This document shows, piece by piece, positions 23,305 through 33,872 of a stretch of 46,122 nt of DNA. The notes beneath the pieces are model-generated. The model was given only the letters and a program-made list of their open reading frames with translations, was not told where the DNA came from and did not search any database. A program made the translations under genes and the position numbers. Origin of the DNA: Gymnopilus junonius (lineage: Eukaryota; Basidiomycota; Agaricomycetes; Agaricales; Galerinaceae); NCBI GenBank assembly GCA_015501075.1, contig JADNYJ010000266.1, positions 1 to 46,122 on the forward strand. Direction: 5' to 3'. Positions within the stretch are counted from its first letter, which is position 1; each line of letters starts with the position of its first letter.

Positions 23305-24242
23305 TCCTTAAGACAGTGAGGGTTGCTCTGAAGGCGGCTTAAGCACCGTTCCCCCTTTCTATATACTAAACTTCGTTCTGATTTCGGATATCCATGTGGA
23401 CGATTTCTCAACGTCGGTTGGAATGATAGACAGCTGGAAAGCATGATGTGAGAAAAGATAAAAATTCGCCGGGTTCAATAAGTAGATATAGGTACTCACA
23501 ATCAGTTAACTGAATTCGTAAAGGGTCACGATAACGGAATATAACTTGATTCTAGTTGTGAAGACAGCTTCAGTTATACAGGTAAATGCTCTGGCGCCAC
23601 TAATCGAGGATGTTCAGACCTCACCTGAACGATGCCTTAGTTATTCCTACATTCCTTGAAGGACTTAAAGAGCACATCGAATACCTCGGGAGGCTAAAAT
23701 GATGCAGCTGTCAGCTATTAAAAGACATGCACATCGAAGACAGTCGTTCCTGTGAACGTACAAGGCTTTCCGGGTCTAGATGCGTTCCTTCATGAGCCAG
23801 TCGATAGAAAACCCTGCTTCACAGCCTTTATACCAAATATAGCGGCAGTCAGATGCTACAATCCATATGTATTGTAGCTGTAGGTCGCCATATTCAGCTC
23901 CTGGTCGCTACCTTCTGTGCCGGGAGAAGAAATACTGAACAGGCAGTGAAGTGATGTTGAAAACTGGGGCAAAAGTTGGAAGACACGCGGAGGTCCATGC
24001 AAACACCGGTAATTCCAATATAAGCAGCAGTGTGGTGGAGCAGAGCGTCTTCGACCCCCCAAAAGGACGAGGACAGCCAATCGACCTATCTGAAAGTGAC
24101 GCGTGACGTGGCTAGGCGTGAATTTCAACTAGAAACCCTACCTGCTCGTGCTCATCTCCAAACGCAGCTACGAATTCGCCCTCGTCGCAAGCAGCCGAAA
24201 CTTCCTTGATCGCGGTGGTTATCTTCTTCCTCTCCCTAAGGC
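23305..24242. other. no recognised gene
   Basis: Upstream flank of the WSC gene. A 90-codon minus ORF (23856-24128) has no motif. Confidence 0.4.
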
Positions 24243-25070
24243 CTAAGCATCTCCTTTTCTTTTCGACTTGAATCGGTTTCTCGACTTTTGCGGCACTGGT
24301 TCCCTCGTGTTTTCAAATGAGTTTCGGAGTGTTACATCCGCCCAAATGTGGTGGTGTATGGCGACAGACGCAGTCTTGTTCATATATCGATTATGTGGTG
24401 TGGGCTTGTCCAAGTCACTGGGTAAGAGACTATCATCCAATGGGTGACATAGATTAGGTGGAACAGAGCCATTCTTGCACGGTCGCGCTGCGGAATGCGG
24501 TACAGTGGGAGAACATCTAGATGAAGGATAGAGACGATAAGAATAGATAAGGTCGTCATTGACATGGTCGAAATAGGAGGAACAGTAGACTAAATAGCCG
24601 AGCAAAAAATATTTGATGGCGGGCACGCTGAAAAGAATGCTATTCAAATGGACGTTTAGCGTTCCTTCGTAGTCGTTGCTGGCGGTGGGACAGGTGGATT
24701 CCAACAAACCCCTCCGCCTCCATTTGAGTCGGTAATGTTCAAGCGCATAGACCATTGTGAATGCGACAGCTTGATAGAGAGGAAGCATGGCGCGGTTCAG
24801 GAACGTCAGAAAGACATGAAAGTAGGAGGTGCCTGGCCATCGTTTGCAGTAATTTTTTGCAATGGGAAAAGGTAACAGGTTCGACCAACAATGCCTGGGA
24901 TCAGGAGGAAAGGAAGATAGGAGCGACGACGAGTCGCAGAGAGGTTCCAGCTGGCGCCTCCAGGTCGACAGGGAAGAATTGATAGCAGTTTCCAGTGCGG
25001 AAGGCGAATCTTGCCTGCATAAACCACAAAGCTTCGCGAAGTGCGCTGAGGGGATGTGACAATGTGACAT
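24243..25070 (-). CDS. unrecognised ORF, 275 codons
   Basis: An ATG-started frame with no stop for 275 codons, long for chance. It contains aromatic and hydrophobic segments (SYFHVFLTFLNRAMLPLYQ, IKYFLLGYLVYCSSYF) that could be membrane-associated, and a basic C-terminus. Overlapping minus-strand frames at 24806-25123 and 24901-25212 are also open, so the true exon structure is unclear. No family was recognised; it may not be a gene. Confidence 0.25.
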   Translation of the reverse strand: MSHCHIPSAHFAKLCGLCRQDSPSALETAINSSLSTWRRQLEPLCDSSSLLSSFPPDPRHCWSNLLPFPIAKNYCKRWPGTSYFHVFLTFLNRAMLPLYQAVAFTMVYALEHYRLKWRRRGLLESTCPTASNDYEGTLNVHLNSILFSVPAIKYFLLGYLVYCSSYFDHVNDDLIYSYRLYPSSRCSPTVPHSAARPCKNGSVPPNLCHPLDDSLLPSDLDKPTPHNRYMNKTASVAIHHHIWADVTLRNSFENTREPVPQKSRNRFKSKRKGDA

Positions 25071-26318
25071 TTGTCAGTTCGCCGTGACGACTCAAACAGC
25101 GAAGGAATGAGGAAAATAAGCATAGGCCAGTATTCTTCGTTTCCCCAATAGATGTAGACGGAGTGCTTTCATCCATGTTTGAGGTGTTGCTGCTGCTTAG
25201 GTATTCATTCAAGGGCGGAAGAGTAAGTAGTCGTGCTCCATCAAGGCGCGATCAGCTCCTTGATGCGGTTCTTGCTCTTTAACAAAGAACATGGACGCCA
25301 ACATGACACTAAGATCAGCAGGATATAGTGAGAGTGACTAAAGTGCATTGGATCTGGGTGTTGAATCGTGGCGGAAGGCGAAGGTCCTCTTGTCGCCTTC
25401 TAACGCCAATTGTTTTGAACACTTCTCCTTGGAAACCCAGGCTCCGCGACACTCGGAAGTTCCTATCGCAAGAGAAGTAGCAGCAGCAGCTACTGCCGCA
25501 AACTTCGATGGAATGCCGAAAGGAGTCGACGAATGGATCGTGAGTGGTTGCTGCGAGTAAGGAATACGCGAGAGCAGGGAAGGGGTTTTGGGGAATTCGA
25601 GATGTAATGGCCGGCGAGAGGGGTAGAGAGTGTGTGACGTGGAATTTTTCAATGACTTTGATATGCAGTCGCGAGGATTTAACCCGCCACCCCCGAAAAG
25701 ATTGCTGAATCCTGTGGCTTTTGAATCCAGCGAAATTTACAGCGTGAACTGTCCGGGGTTCTACGGCATATGGGAAACGCCACTACCTCCTTCAATTTCT
25801 CTTTGGCGCGCCCGCCATCTCTCCGGAAAGGCAACAGTATATTCTTCACAATTTAGGGTAAATCAACATATCTGCGCTTTCGAAGGAAATGGTGGGGGTA
25901 GTAGCGTCTATGGCAGGCTGGGTCGGACTACAAGATAGTGACCAAGCTCTGGAGGGGCGTAAGTTGGGGAACTGAGACTTTGGGCGTATAGGAGTAGCTA
26001 CAGTGACAACGAAATTGCCATAGGTCTTGAGAGCTTCTTGATAAATACAGGTAGTTCAGCAGCTAGACCACTAATCTATGCGAGGTTTCATTAAAAGTCT
26101 AGATCCAGAGAGCCATGACCTACCTCCAACTGGCAACAATTGGGCGGTCATAAAATCCAGACGAAGAATGAATATTAAGCAAAAGGAATGAACACCGCCG
26201 ACTAGCTGCGGTGCGGACAGTTTTAAGACAACACACCTTTAATGCACGCTCTGCGATTGTTAGTCTTCAACATTTTTGGTCTGAAAAATAGCGTCCCAGC
26301 GTCGCCCATTTTATCCCG
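25071..26318. other. no recognised gene
   Basis: About 1.2 kb. Open frames of about 100 codons exist on both strands (25338-25652 on minus, 25630-25938 on plus), without motifs. Confidence 0.4.
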
Positions 26319-26909
26319 ATGGCTTGTTCCGTTTCATTGATAGCGCCGCGTGTGGGTTGCTTTCTGCTATGGAATAAAGTCCCAGACAGAAGGGATGCAT
26401 ATGTTTGGAAGAAGTTTAAAGATTTAAACCAGCATTGCGGCCATTACTCATGCACAGGGTCGACGCTGTGGACGACGATGAGCAGGGTGTCACAATGTCA
26501 CGGTCAGTCACCTCACCCCTTTGATGTCTCCTTTTGTGACAATTATCTGAACAACAAATCTTCTCTCTTTGGTTTTCCCTTTAATCCCGGTTCAGGGAGT
26601 AAAGGCCTCCTGGGTATACCTGCCGGAGGCCCCATCATTTTCTATGATGTCGACTGTTCTATAAAATCTTCAAGTTATTGTCTGTCGCGCTCTTTACTTT
26701 CCATCCTCGATCTCATCTTCAAACCAGGGCCCATTTCTCCCAAACGTCTTCTTAACGTTTTCGGAGGACTTGCCCAACTTGCGGTGACTTTTTTAAGCAG
26801 TCGAGGGCTATTATCAGACCCCTCCTTACCATCTGCCCTTCATTTCAGACGTCTCCCAGGTACTGCCTACGAGGATGCTGTTCCAGGCTACGATGATGTT
26901 TTTGCATAA
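26319..26909 (+). CDS. unrecognised ORF, 196 codons
   Basis: ATG-started and relatively rich in Cys, Ser and Gly, with a mildly hydrophobic middle (GLLGIPAGGPIIFYDVDC). No known domain, and no convincing splice sites that extend it. A lineage-specific gene is possible, but chance cannot be excluded. Confidence 0.25.
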   Translation: MACSVSLIAPRVGCFLLWNKVPDRRDAYVWKKFKDLNQHCGHYSCTGSTLWTTMSRVSQCHGQSPHPFDVSFCDNYLNNKSSLFGFPFNPGSGSKGLLGIPAGGPIIFYDVDCSIKSSSYCLSRSLLSILDLIFKPGPISPKRLLNVFGGLAQLAVTFLSSRGLLSDPSLPSALHFRRLPGTAYEDAVPGYDDVFA

Positions 26910-28225
26910 CGTCTAAGGAGATAATGCTACGGGCTATTCATCTTATTGCCAGTCTGATTAAATTGCTGTTCACGATGTCTGTTTGTCTAAGGCCGAATCT
27001 GTAGCTTTTTTTCGCACAGCATAGCGAGATCGATGTGATACTGTGAAGGCATTCTGACCTATACCCGAATACAGCATGCCTTTCACAACGTTGCTTCTAG
27101 AGTATTACTGTGGCTTCTTTCAATTGGGATCCTCTATTATACGAGGTCGTGTGTTACTCCATTTTTTCGCTTCTCATATTTGGATATCACTAATTTTCGC
27201 ATATTTTATTGCAGAGGATGCAATAAAGTGTTTCGACGCACATTTGTACACGAGGGGAATGTCATCCCAGCTGTGGTTTTCGAACTGAAGCTGAAATCAA
27301 CGCAGAAGCTAGTACCACGATTCTCAGTATTCCATATATTTCGTTCTGAATAAGCAATTCTATTTTTCCAGACCGCATTGAAACCTCATTTCCACTCAAC
27401 GTTAACCTCCAAAAAGAGACAGAACATCACAAACCTGTGATAATAATCGCCTTTGATGCTCGACGATTATAGAATGCCGTAAGTAATGCTTTTCTGGCTT
27501 TTGACTAGTTTCATCAGTGCTTTGGATCGTTTTTTGCACTACGCGTCCATTGCCTTTTCACTATCGGCAATGCAAGTCCAAATAGTAACGGAGAAGCTGT
27601 TCTGCACACAGTTAAATCCTGGACCGCGGCCTGTCAATATCACTGAATGTGGTAATGTGAAAGTGCACAGTGTTCCAGCAATAGAAGTGCTTTCTCAGGT
27701 TCTCCGACGATCAAGGCAGCACCGGATTCAGTTCAGACTATCATCAAAACTTGATCTCCAAGACATAAAAGACAGCCTCTCATCAGCTAACATTCAGTTC
27801 CTCCTACAGCTTCTCTACTTTCCCCTCCTCAATGTCGCAAGCCACTCTTCAAATCGATGGGTTCAAATTACAAGTCCTGCCGAGTACCTTCGATATCTGG
27901 ATTTGTGAGTTCCAAGCTTCTTTGAACGCCCATCACTCAAGCTTTCATGAGGACCGAGGGCGCGACTAACGCGCGACTTTACGGAGGTCAGCTCTTTTCT
28001 GTTCCCTGCTTTAAATTCGTTAACGAGAACTGAAATCACATTTCAGTGTATCAGGTATACGAGCTCTGCTTTCTGCGCTTTCCGAAATCCTTATCGACAT
28101 AATTTACCAGTCGCGATGAGGTCCAGCAAAAGATAAAGAGCCACGCACCGATAAAGTTGAGATTTTCCTTTTCCTTACATGGTTATCTTGATTTTGATGA
28201 CTCTCCAAGAACCGTTGCATCCAGC
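26910..28225. other. no confidently recognised gene
   Basis: About 1.3 kb upstream of the caspase-like gene. It contains the open frame listed at 27486-27908 and a 70-codon frame at 27076-27288. Confidence 0.4.
27486..27908 (+). CDS. unrecognised ORF, 140 codons
   Basis: ATG-started with a hydrophobic N-terminus (MLFWLLTSFISAL), which could be a signal or anchor. The middle contains a helix-like segment (AIEVLSQVLRRSRQ). No family was recognised. It lies about 300 bp upstream of the caspase-like gene on the same strand. Confidence 0.22.
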   Translation: MLFWLLTSFISALDRFLHYASIAFSLSAMQVQIVTEKLFCTQLNPGPRPVNITECGNVKVHSVPAIEVLSQVLRRSRQHRIQFRLSSKLDLQDIKDSLSSANIQFLLQLLYFPLLNVASHSSNRWVQITSPAEYLRYLDL

Positions 28226-30348
28226 ATGACCGCCCTGATCATTGGTATCAACACCTATAAGACAGACAAGAGCTTACAGAGACTGAAAGGCGCAGTTCCC
28301 GATGCACTTGCAATGAGGCAATACCTCAAAGGGAACCTGCGAATCCCTGACTCGCACATTCAAATGCTGCTTGAAGAACAGGCCACGCGGAAGAACATAA
28401 TTGATGCCTTCATTGCTTTGCAGAAAAAAAGAAGTATCAATTACGGCGATGCTGTCTTGATCTACTACGCCGGCCACGGACAGGAAATCGACGCGCCGGA
28501 AGAGTGGAACAAGGACAACATCAAACATAAAATCCAAAGTATCGTTCCGCAGGACTTCGACGGAGAGAATGTTCATGTTATTCCTGACTATACATTGGGG
28601 TACTTAATCTACAAAATCAGCGAGAAGCATGGGGACAATATTGTAAGTGTGTCTCGTTGAGCGTGCCATTTTTATATTTAATTTCTTAATGCTTTATCAG
28701 ACCGTTATTTTTGACTGCTGTCACTCTGGGTCGGGGACACGCATAAAAGACCCTGACCGCCTCGACCGCACGGCTTATTTAGAGAATTACTCCATTCCGG
28801 TTGATCTAGACGAGGACCTTAGCTACCATAGCGTTCTTGGCAGCAGTCGCTCAATAACCCCTCTGTCTGGTCCGAGCCTTTCAACCCATATTCTCCTCGC
28901 AGCATGCAGCGCAACGGAACGGGCAGGCGAGATGAATGGAAGAGGCAAATTTACTCGCTCGTTAGAAGCTGCTCTGAAGGCGGTTTCTCCCGATCACATC
29001 ACTTACATGGAGCTATTAGACCGTCTAGAAAATATTGTTGGGTAAGTATTAGAATATCTGGACGATAAAATTAGGAGGCTTAACTATTCTATTTTAGTCA
29101 GAACCCTCAACTGGAAGGAAATAATAGACACCGTGTCCTGTTTAATTCAAAGGCATCTTCGCCGACCCATTACCCGCATAAAATATTCTTGGACGGGTCT
29201 GCAACTTACATCCTGCAAGCTGGAGCGGCAGATGGAGTCTGCCAAGGTGCCCAATTTACAGTGTATGCGACATTCGATGATGTTTTCAAAAAACCCCTGG
29301 GCACCGTGATAGCGGAAACGGTAAAGCCATTTGAAACGATTATGCGCCCAGTCGGACCCTTCACCATGGATCATTTAGCAAAAGATACAGCATATGCAGT
29401 ACAGACTCGAGCAGGAGAGCAGGCAGCACTGAATGTCTATATACCTATGACGGAGGATCTCAAGCCTGGCTTTAGTGCCCACTTACTTCAACAGAAAGAC
29501 CCCGGAGCCAACCAATATAGCATAACTCAGGTACAAGATCGGTCCATAGCGCAATTGGAGCTCAAGAGAGATGGTAGAAATATTAGGTTCTTGATCCTGG
29601 AAAAATCAGCCACCGTACATGGCTTGACCGAGTGTATTCACAAAGCACCCGCTATTGCCCAGGATTTAAGACCAATTCTTCAAGGAGCCGCCCACTACTA
29701 TTATCATCTCAACCGCCCATATCCGAACTCTGTTATCGAAAAGCACGTCAAAATTGAATTCTTCAAATTAGAGAATACAGGAAAATATGATCTTTCTGTG
29801 GGACAACTTGGACGACCTCTTCGACGGCCGACTGGGAACAATCTAATCAAAAATAAGCTTGTTTCTCTCGATATTGCAGACAACGATTATACGGTCTATG
29901 GACTAGTCATCACTAACACAGGAAAGGTGAATCTATATCCAAACCTTTTCTATTTCGATAATAGCGAGCTGAGCATCAGTACGTGCTTCCCAAATTTTAT
30001 TATTGGGTACTATAACTTACAGAAACACCTAAAGAATGCTACTACAAGTCGGGGGGCCCGTCGAATTTCCAAGTCGATTGCCCTCTCCCAGTTGATCCAA
30101 ACAAAAAGTTGACGGTAGGGTTCGGCGATGGTGGAGGAACGGCATTCGAATATTACATTCCTGAAGGCCGGGACGTGGATGTCGGGTTTTTGAGATGTTT
30201 CTTGTCCACTGCGCCTGTTGATCTCTCCCGGATTGAGCAAGACACCCCCTTCCAGTTTTCTAGAGCTCTAGTGAAACGTCAGGTTAAGGCTCTGGATACC
30301 TGGGGCTGCATTACAATTCCAGTTGTCCAGAAGCGTGTAAAAGCTTGA
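28226..30348 (+). CDS. caspase-domain protein (peptidase C14, metacaspase-like p20)
   Basis: Four exons (28226-28642, 28701-29041, 29098-29978, 30023-30348) join in phase to 654 codons plus a stop. The p20 domain fills the first 250 residues: ALIIGINTYK at the start, the catalytic His84 in YYAGHGQE and the catalytic Cys146 in DCCHSGSG, the latter reached by splicing after DNI. LLAACSATERAGE and a GKFTRSLEAAL segment follow, as in Agaricomycete C14 proteins. The C-terminal 400 residues match only uncharacterised fungal relatives in my memory and include a Gly-rich VGFGDGGGTAFEYY. Metacaspase-type enzymes cleave after Arg/Lys and take part in regulated death or stress responses. The start is the first in-frame ATG; an extra 5' exon is possible. 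Confidence 0.88.
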
Positions 30349-30748
30349 ATGACTGGAACAAGGACACCATTGAAATGTTGTTGAAATGTATTCGTAAAGT
30401 ATAATATTTGAATCGCTATTTCTTCTTCATTTCTGGCCATAAACTTGTGTAAGCGTAAGTTGTGAAGGGGTTTCTATCTTTCGTCTTATACTGTAAAAGA
30501 CATGAGAAAGACCAGACTCCTACCCAGCACCCGCACGCTTATCTAACACAAGTTTATCCGAAGTTTCTGCGAAACTTTCAACTTGCTAACGCGTGCGGCC
30601 GACTTAGGTTCGTTCCAAGCCCCTCGGATTTGTTTGGTTATGTATTTGTTTGTATTGGAAATGTCAAATCCGTCAGAGGGGCTTGTGACAGACTGACACT
30701 TTCAGAGGGTTTACGCACCAGTGATGCTCAACCGCATTTCTCATCCGC
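30349..30748. other. 3' flank of caspase-like gene with an imperfect hairpin
   Basis: The flank has no gene. AAGCCCCTCGGATTTG at 30617-30632 pairs with CAAATCC...GAGGGGCTT at 30665-30684, with four unpaired bases in the right arm and a loop of about 32 bases. It could be a decayed small inverted-repeat element; no target duplication was seen. Confidence 0.45.
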
Positions 30749-32083
30749 TGATGAGACCGTTACATGGCTATGTGTGAAAACGGGCCATCCCCATTATTTT
30801 CGACCGTCTCTATAAATTAATATAGGTTGTTGATAGCCTTCCCGAGCTTAAACATCCCGAATATACTCGAGAAAACCACATTAAAACATTAAAAGCTTAA
30901 TATCAAAAGATATAATGATTATGATAACCTAGTAATCATCAATCATTTATTATAAGATACAGAAGCAAGTTACTACAGTCCTTACACACTAGTAGGGGCC
31001 TCGAGTTTATTTAAAATCACTACCAAGGGAGCGCGGAGACGCGCACAGACAATGGGAACGGCCTTTGACCCGATATAGACATGCAGAGCGACAGACCAAA
31101 CAAGTCAATTACCCCGAAGCCGGTGTAATCTATTTTTATCATCCGGAGGAATGTAACCGGAAAAGGAATAATCCACGATGATCGACATCGGAGCGGGTGC
31201 TATTTTTGGTAATACGAAGACGCGACACAAGGACGCTCGTCCCCTCGCGTTCCCTCGTAGAACTAATAAATATACACCTATCCTAGACACATTAGCAAGC
31301 CCCTGAGGACGTAGACAAATCCTCAGCGAGGTAGATAAATTATTAAAGACGCTATAATGTACCGGCCGTTGCAAGATCGCAACAGCAGGAATATTACTCC
31401 GATAAAATGCCTTAAATGGCAATGAGATAAATATTCGGTGCTTGATGAATATGCCCAACCAATGGCATAATTCCCCTCACTCCGAAGCGGACCAATGATG
31501 AGATAATTAATTACACAGCGCTTATAAAATTAGCTTAGTAAGATGCTCAGTAAAATAGTATAAAAACCCAGTAGAATTAGTAGAGAAGCAAGCAGACAGT
31601 TCCCCTCGAGTCGTAGCAATACAATCGAGCGTCTGGCTTCTAAACTAGATAATAGAAAGACAATTGATTGATATAAAAGCGAAATAAGCTTCAGACAAAC
31701 TTAGAATTGAGCTCAAATAAGAGATAGATTAAGCAAAGGCTTATTATTCAAGTCAGGACCTAGTTGAGTAGTTGGGAGTAGACAGAGCGTCACTCAGCTA
31801 CAAAAGTACGAAGTCTTTTAGTTCAAAAGCATAGCCAGAGCCTAGTTTTATCTCAAGAAGAGATCAGTTAAGTTTAGAGAAGTTACAAGCCAGAAGTCAA
31901 TTAAAGTGATCCATTATCCAAAGAACCCCTACAACCCATTGTAAAACCCCATAGAAGCGAACTTAATTAAAAGACATTGATACTTACACTCCCCAGAACT
32001 TACACAAGTTAAGGGATATTTGTTGGGTTTAATAAAAGCGATTTATATTGTTTTTCATACCTACAAACTACCTAAACTTATCA
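30749..32083 (+). repeat. long terminal repeat of a Ty3/gypsy element, copy A (5' LTR), 1335 bp
   Basis: It begins TGATGAG and ends CTTATCA, so it has the TG...CA ends of an LTR within a short inverted repeat. The same 1335-bp unit recurs at 42376-43707 (plus) and, split, at 41538-42375 with 43708-44208 (minus). A primer-binding-like sequence follows two bases after its end. Confidence 0.88.
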
Positions 32084-32085
32084 TC

Positions 32086-32103
32086 TGGAGCCCACCGCGA
32101 GGG
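32086..32103 (+). promoter_or_regulatory. candidate primer binding site
   Basis: TGGAGCCCACCGCGAGGG lies two bases after the LTR. TGG is complementary to the CCA end of a tRNA and the next bases would pair with its acceptor stem. The tRNA was not identified. Confidence 0.6.
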
Positions 32104-32146
32104 GGGTGAAAGTTCAGTCTCTAGATAAATTATTATTCGCATTTAA

Positions 32147-33867
32147 AAAGTTAAAGGAACGACGGCATCTTCTCAAAGATCCAAAATTCCTAGATTAACT
32201 AAAAATTCTCTACATGCTGGAACAGAAGCATTTGAGTTACCGACACGAAAGAGTCAGAGGCAAGCGAGTCATCAGTTAGGCACTGCTCAGCTCAGCCAAA
32301 ATCCTGTGGCGATAGAAAGAATTCCTGGTGAATTTATTTCTTCAGAAGACAAAGTTGCAAACTTAGTACTTCAAAATGAAGGTCTGAGTGAGGAACTCCA
32401 GTCTACTACCCCCACACCTTCTTTTCCAAATTTTAATCTTCAAACCACTTCTATTTTATCATTGAAAAATATAAAGACCACAATGCCAAATAATTCTAAA
32501 ATGCCGAAGGTGGGCGAGCGAGGAGCCCCTACCTTCAGCAATGAAAAACCTGAAGAGCTACCATGATTCTTTAGAATAATGGAAGAGTGGTTTGCTGAAA
32601 ATACATCTTTGACTGATAAAGAAAAGAAACAAAAATTAGTTGACTATGTTGCGATTGGTGTAGATGAAGAATGGAAAGCGTTCGCAGAATTTGACAGTGG
32701 TACATATGCAGAATTTAAGGAAGCTATTAAGAAAAGCTATCCTACTGTTGCTCAAGCAGAAAATGCATCCGCTGATAGACTACGTCGCAAAATTCTTACA
32801 CATCCAAGCATTTCATTGCATCAATCAGAACATGTTGCTTCATTGACAAGGATTATGAGGGCTGAGATTGGTAAACTTAATAAAATCAATCCACCTCTAA
32901 TCACCAATCATGAACTAGTTACCTTGTTCCTTGAGAAATTAGACCCAGAATTTAGACAATTGCTTGCGCATAATTTAGAACTCAAATCAGTTTGGTTCGC
33001 AATAATATTAGCACTGCTGGAACGGATGCTTCTATTGCACAACCTAGTAAGCAACATGGAGAGGACCCTTACACCATTGAGGAAGTCTTTAAAATGGCTG
33101 CTTTTACTTCTGAAGAGTCAAAGAGTCCACTAGGAAAATTCTTTGCATTGGCAGGACCGGCGCCACCAGCCACCTCCAGTAAAGCATCTCCAGACATTAA
33201 AATGGAGGAGGTGTCAGCAAAAATGATAGAAGGATGGGACAATTTACAGCGCAAAACAAATTCTCAGTTTCAACAGGGACAAGAAAATTTGTTGAAAGCA
33301 ATAGAACGACAAAGCGTGCTGTTAAATGGATTTTTAACGCGCCAGACAAATTATAGACCACCCTATCCAGCTCAGAATTTATCTTATAATGTTGGCTCCC
33401 AGCCTTCAGCTCCAAGTCAGTCACATATCCATCAAAATACTAATGGAGACATTTGTTTCTATTGTGCACAACATGGACACCGCGTTAATGAATGTGTGGA
33501 TGCAATTAGAGATGAAGATTCTGGATTCATTATGAAGGGAAATGATAATAGGTATCGCCTAGCCAATGGACAAGTTATTCCATATGAGCGAGGACGACCC
33601 ATGAAAGCATTTGTTGCAGAACAGCATAAAAAGGGAATTATTCCAGTAAGAAAAATGTCTAATGGAATAGTCAGTACCAATATTCAAGGAGAAGTGGATC
33701 CTATGAATAATAGTAACCTCCCAAATGATAGACAAGGAGATGCTGCTCTTTCCCAGTTATTGGGTGAGTTAGTAAATAATCTTGGACTTGATACAGTAAA
33801 AGATACTTTAAGCGAAACACTTCAACGAAGTTATTTTGCTACAGAGGATGACCAAAATTTCAACTAA
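32147..33867 (+). pseudogene. gag: gypsy gag (capsid and nucleocapsid), disabled
   Basis: The frame is open from 32147, but an ACG stands at 32159 where a start codon would suit. The capsid region runs through GAPTFSNEKPEELP, then WFAENTSLTDKEKKQKLVDY. An in-frame TGA at 32564 interrupts it, at a place where I expect Arg. A one-base frame change lies near 32985. In the new frame the nucleocapsid has a zinc knuckle, CFYCAQHGHRVNEC (Cys-x2-Cys-x4-His-x4-Cys), near 33450-33495. The ORF ends at 33867, six bases before the pol frame opens. Gag would form the particle; this copy cannot make it intact. Confidence 0.82.
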
Positions 33868-33872
33868 GCTCA

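Noticed and set aside
32664..32846. 60-codon ORF inside gag
   Set aside because: It is an out-of-frame shadow of the capsid region.
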